From assembly GCA_013314775.1 (NCBI GenBank), contig JABUFB010000008.1, forward strand, positions 1,064,392 through 1,128,391: a DNA stretch of 64,000 nt, given 5' to 3'. Each line of letters begins with the position of its first letter. The stretch's first letter is position 1. Positions 63,372-64,000 of the stretch are shown here, one piece after another. This DNA is from Armatimonadota bacterium. GTDB taxonomy: Bacteria > Armatimonadota > Zipacnadia > Zipacnadales > JABUFB01. The position numbers were made by a program, and so were the translations under genes. Below the pieces are notes generated by a model. The model worked only from the letters and a program-made list of their open reading frames with translations, did not search any database and was not told the origin of the DNA.

Positions 63372-63506
63372 TCAGAGGCCGCCGTGTTCCTCGCCGTGAA
63401 CCGATAGCGGGACTGTTGCGGGCTCGCTTCCCATGAACAGGTAGTTGCGCGTGGTCAATGCGCGCCCGTTGATTGCCTCAAAACCGAACCCGGTCTCACC
63501 GGTCAT
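63372..63506 (-). CDS. Small ORF, 44 residues, unknown (possibly part of a broken gene)
   Basis: ATG 63506 has GGAG six bases ahead and reads MTGETGFGFEAINGRALTT, later LFMGSEPATVPLS, and ends EEHGGL. In the neighbouring frame an open stretch of 49 codons without ATG (63499-63645) ends 11 bases inside this frame and also looks protein-like (LTCGVISLSRLVAGVG, NPVLDRPLVTASGLPG). Either two tiny coupled genes, one gene split by a frameshift, or a structured non-coding element would give this picture. Upstream of both frames nothing further is seen. Confidence 0.4.
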   Translation of the reverse strand: MTGETGFGFEAINGRALTTRNYLFMGSEPATVPLSVHGEEHGGL

Positions 63507-63782
63507 CTATCGCTCCGGGCAGGCCACTCGCGGTTACCAGAGGCCGATCCAGCACGGGGTTGGAGCCTTGGGCACTCTCCTCCGTGCACCCGACTCCGGC
63601 GACCAGCCGGCTCAGGCTGATGACGCCGCAAGTCAACGCCTTCCCCTACGAGGGTAGGCCTGCGGCAGCATGGCCTCGCTACTCATGCAGGAATACCCGA
63701 AACAACCTGTCAGACACACCGGGCAGAGGGAGAGTCCGTACCGAAGTCTAGTGCCGGGGCGTGAATCTTGCTGAGAACGCAG
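63507..63782. other. Unassigned stretch before the probable transposase
   Basis: Apart from the open frame noted at 63499-63645 on the minus strand, no feature is supported. It may contain the end of the insertion sequence whose gene starts at 63849, but terminal repeats cannot be defined without the other end. Confidence 0.4.
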
Positions 63783-63848
63783 GGAGCTACCCTTTGTTCG
63801 GAGAACGGTAGGTTGTCACCCAAAACCAATCTCCGAGGGGGTAGCTCC
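63783..63848 (+). repeat. Inverted repeat that can hide the transposase ribosome binding site
   Basis: GGAGCTACCC (63783-63792) pairs with GGGTAGCTCC (63839-63848), whose end touches the GTG start. The second arm overlaps the Shine-Dalgarno sequence GAGGGGG. A transcript entering from outside would fold this stem and block translation. Insertion sequences often carry such a guard. Confidence 0.55.
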
Positions 63849-64000
63849 GTGAGCACAATATCGATAGCGCCGTTGGATGTCAACACGTACGAGCGGGATG
63901 AAGTGTTTCGTGGCTTGATCGGAATCGTTGAAGGTGTGGCGTGTGAGGCGCTCGAGTCTCTGATCAATGGCGTGCTGGATGATGAGGTCACGCACGGGCT
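63849..64000 (+). CDS. Probable transposase N-terminus (IS256-like), partial
   Basis: GTG 63849 follows GAGGGGG at about 6 bases. The frame is open for 50 codons to the window edge, reading VSTISIAPLDVNTYERDEVF, then helical residues ending LESLINGVLDDEVTHGL. The final part resembles the LxxEVTxxLG region that precedes YER in IS256/Mutator-type transposases. The catalytic DDE residues lie beyond the edge. The hairpin over the start site supports an insertion sequence. The family call is tentative and the gene may be something else. Confidence 0.5.
   Translation, partial: MSTISIAPLDVNTYERDEVFRGLIGIVEGVACEALESLINGVLDDEVTHG

Noticed and set aside
1..64000. CRISPR array, tRNA, rRNA or prophage
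   Set aside because: No regularly spaced repeats, no tRNA T-loop/cloverleaf, no rRNA core sequences and no phage structural genes were seen.

Overview
The window is high-GC bacterial DNA. By eye it is well above 60 % G+C, it is gene-dense, and there are clear Shine-Dalgarno sites before most genes. Many signal peptides, a PEP-CTERM tail, a dockerin-like repeat pair, a FlgD-like C-terminal domain, sialidase-type proteins, a sulfatase and many divergent glycoside-hydrolase-like proteins point to an uncultured diderm polysaccharide degrader. Armatimonadota, or a member of the Planctomycetota/Lentisphaerota/Hydrogenedentota type, fits best. This is inference, because no rRNA or marker phylogeny is available. 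No rRNA, tRNA or CRISPR array was seen.

Positions 1-6394 look like a gene cluster for a ribosomally made, modified peptide (RiPP). On the minus strand, in transcription order, it holds a radical SAM/SPASM enzyme, a protein with GYPxCC and HxPCxxxC motifs (DUF483-like), a previously hidden 34-residue precursor-like peptide (2783-2887), an HPr-kinase-like protein, an S26-type Ser/His peptidase-like protein, a PqqD-like peptide-binding protein and a polytopic membrane protein cut by the window edge. A nucleotidyltransferase of the NTP_transf_5 type is transcribed divergently. The two directions appear to share overlapping -10 elements, and a hairpin follows the peptide gene.

Positions 6692-41933 are mostly secreted or carbohydrate-active proteins. 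They include an alpha-toroid protein, a PEP-CTERM protein, a large multidomain subtilase, a collagen-binding-type glycosidase, a short GDT1-like transporter half, two GH29 fucosidases (one cytosolic, one exported), LamG proteins, a LamG-phosphoesterase, a CBM-like protein, a DegT aminotransferase, a 1328-residue GH42/GH-A-like protein, a kelch protein, a GH5-like protein, an unusual serine-hydrolase/TIM-barrel fusion, a protein with a duplicated N-terminal domain, AnmK and PpnP.

Positions 42317-44865 are a compact pterin/folate operon: pterin-4a-carbinolamine dehydratase, a PTR1/FolM-like reductase, FolB, FolK and FolE. Positions 44895-63308 return to carbohydrate-related genes: three sialidase-type proteins, two TIM-barrel proteins, a twelve-helix-type membrane protein, a 1462-residue DUF6259-like enzyme with a CBM9-like end, a sulfatase and a GH50-like agarase. 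The right edge (63372-64000) carries a short double-frame element and the start of a probable transposase whose ribosome binding site lies inside a hairpin.

Several gene ends are marked by perfect GC-rich hairpins without a U-tract. Start codons were chosen from Shine-Dalgarno spacing, signal-peptide logic and operon overlaps. Family assignments are from recognised motifs only; no database search was run.
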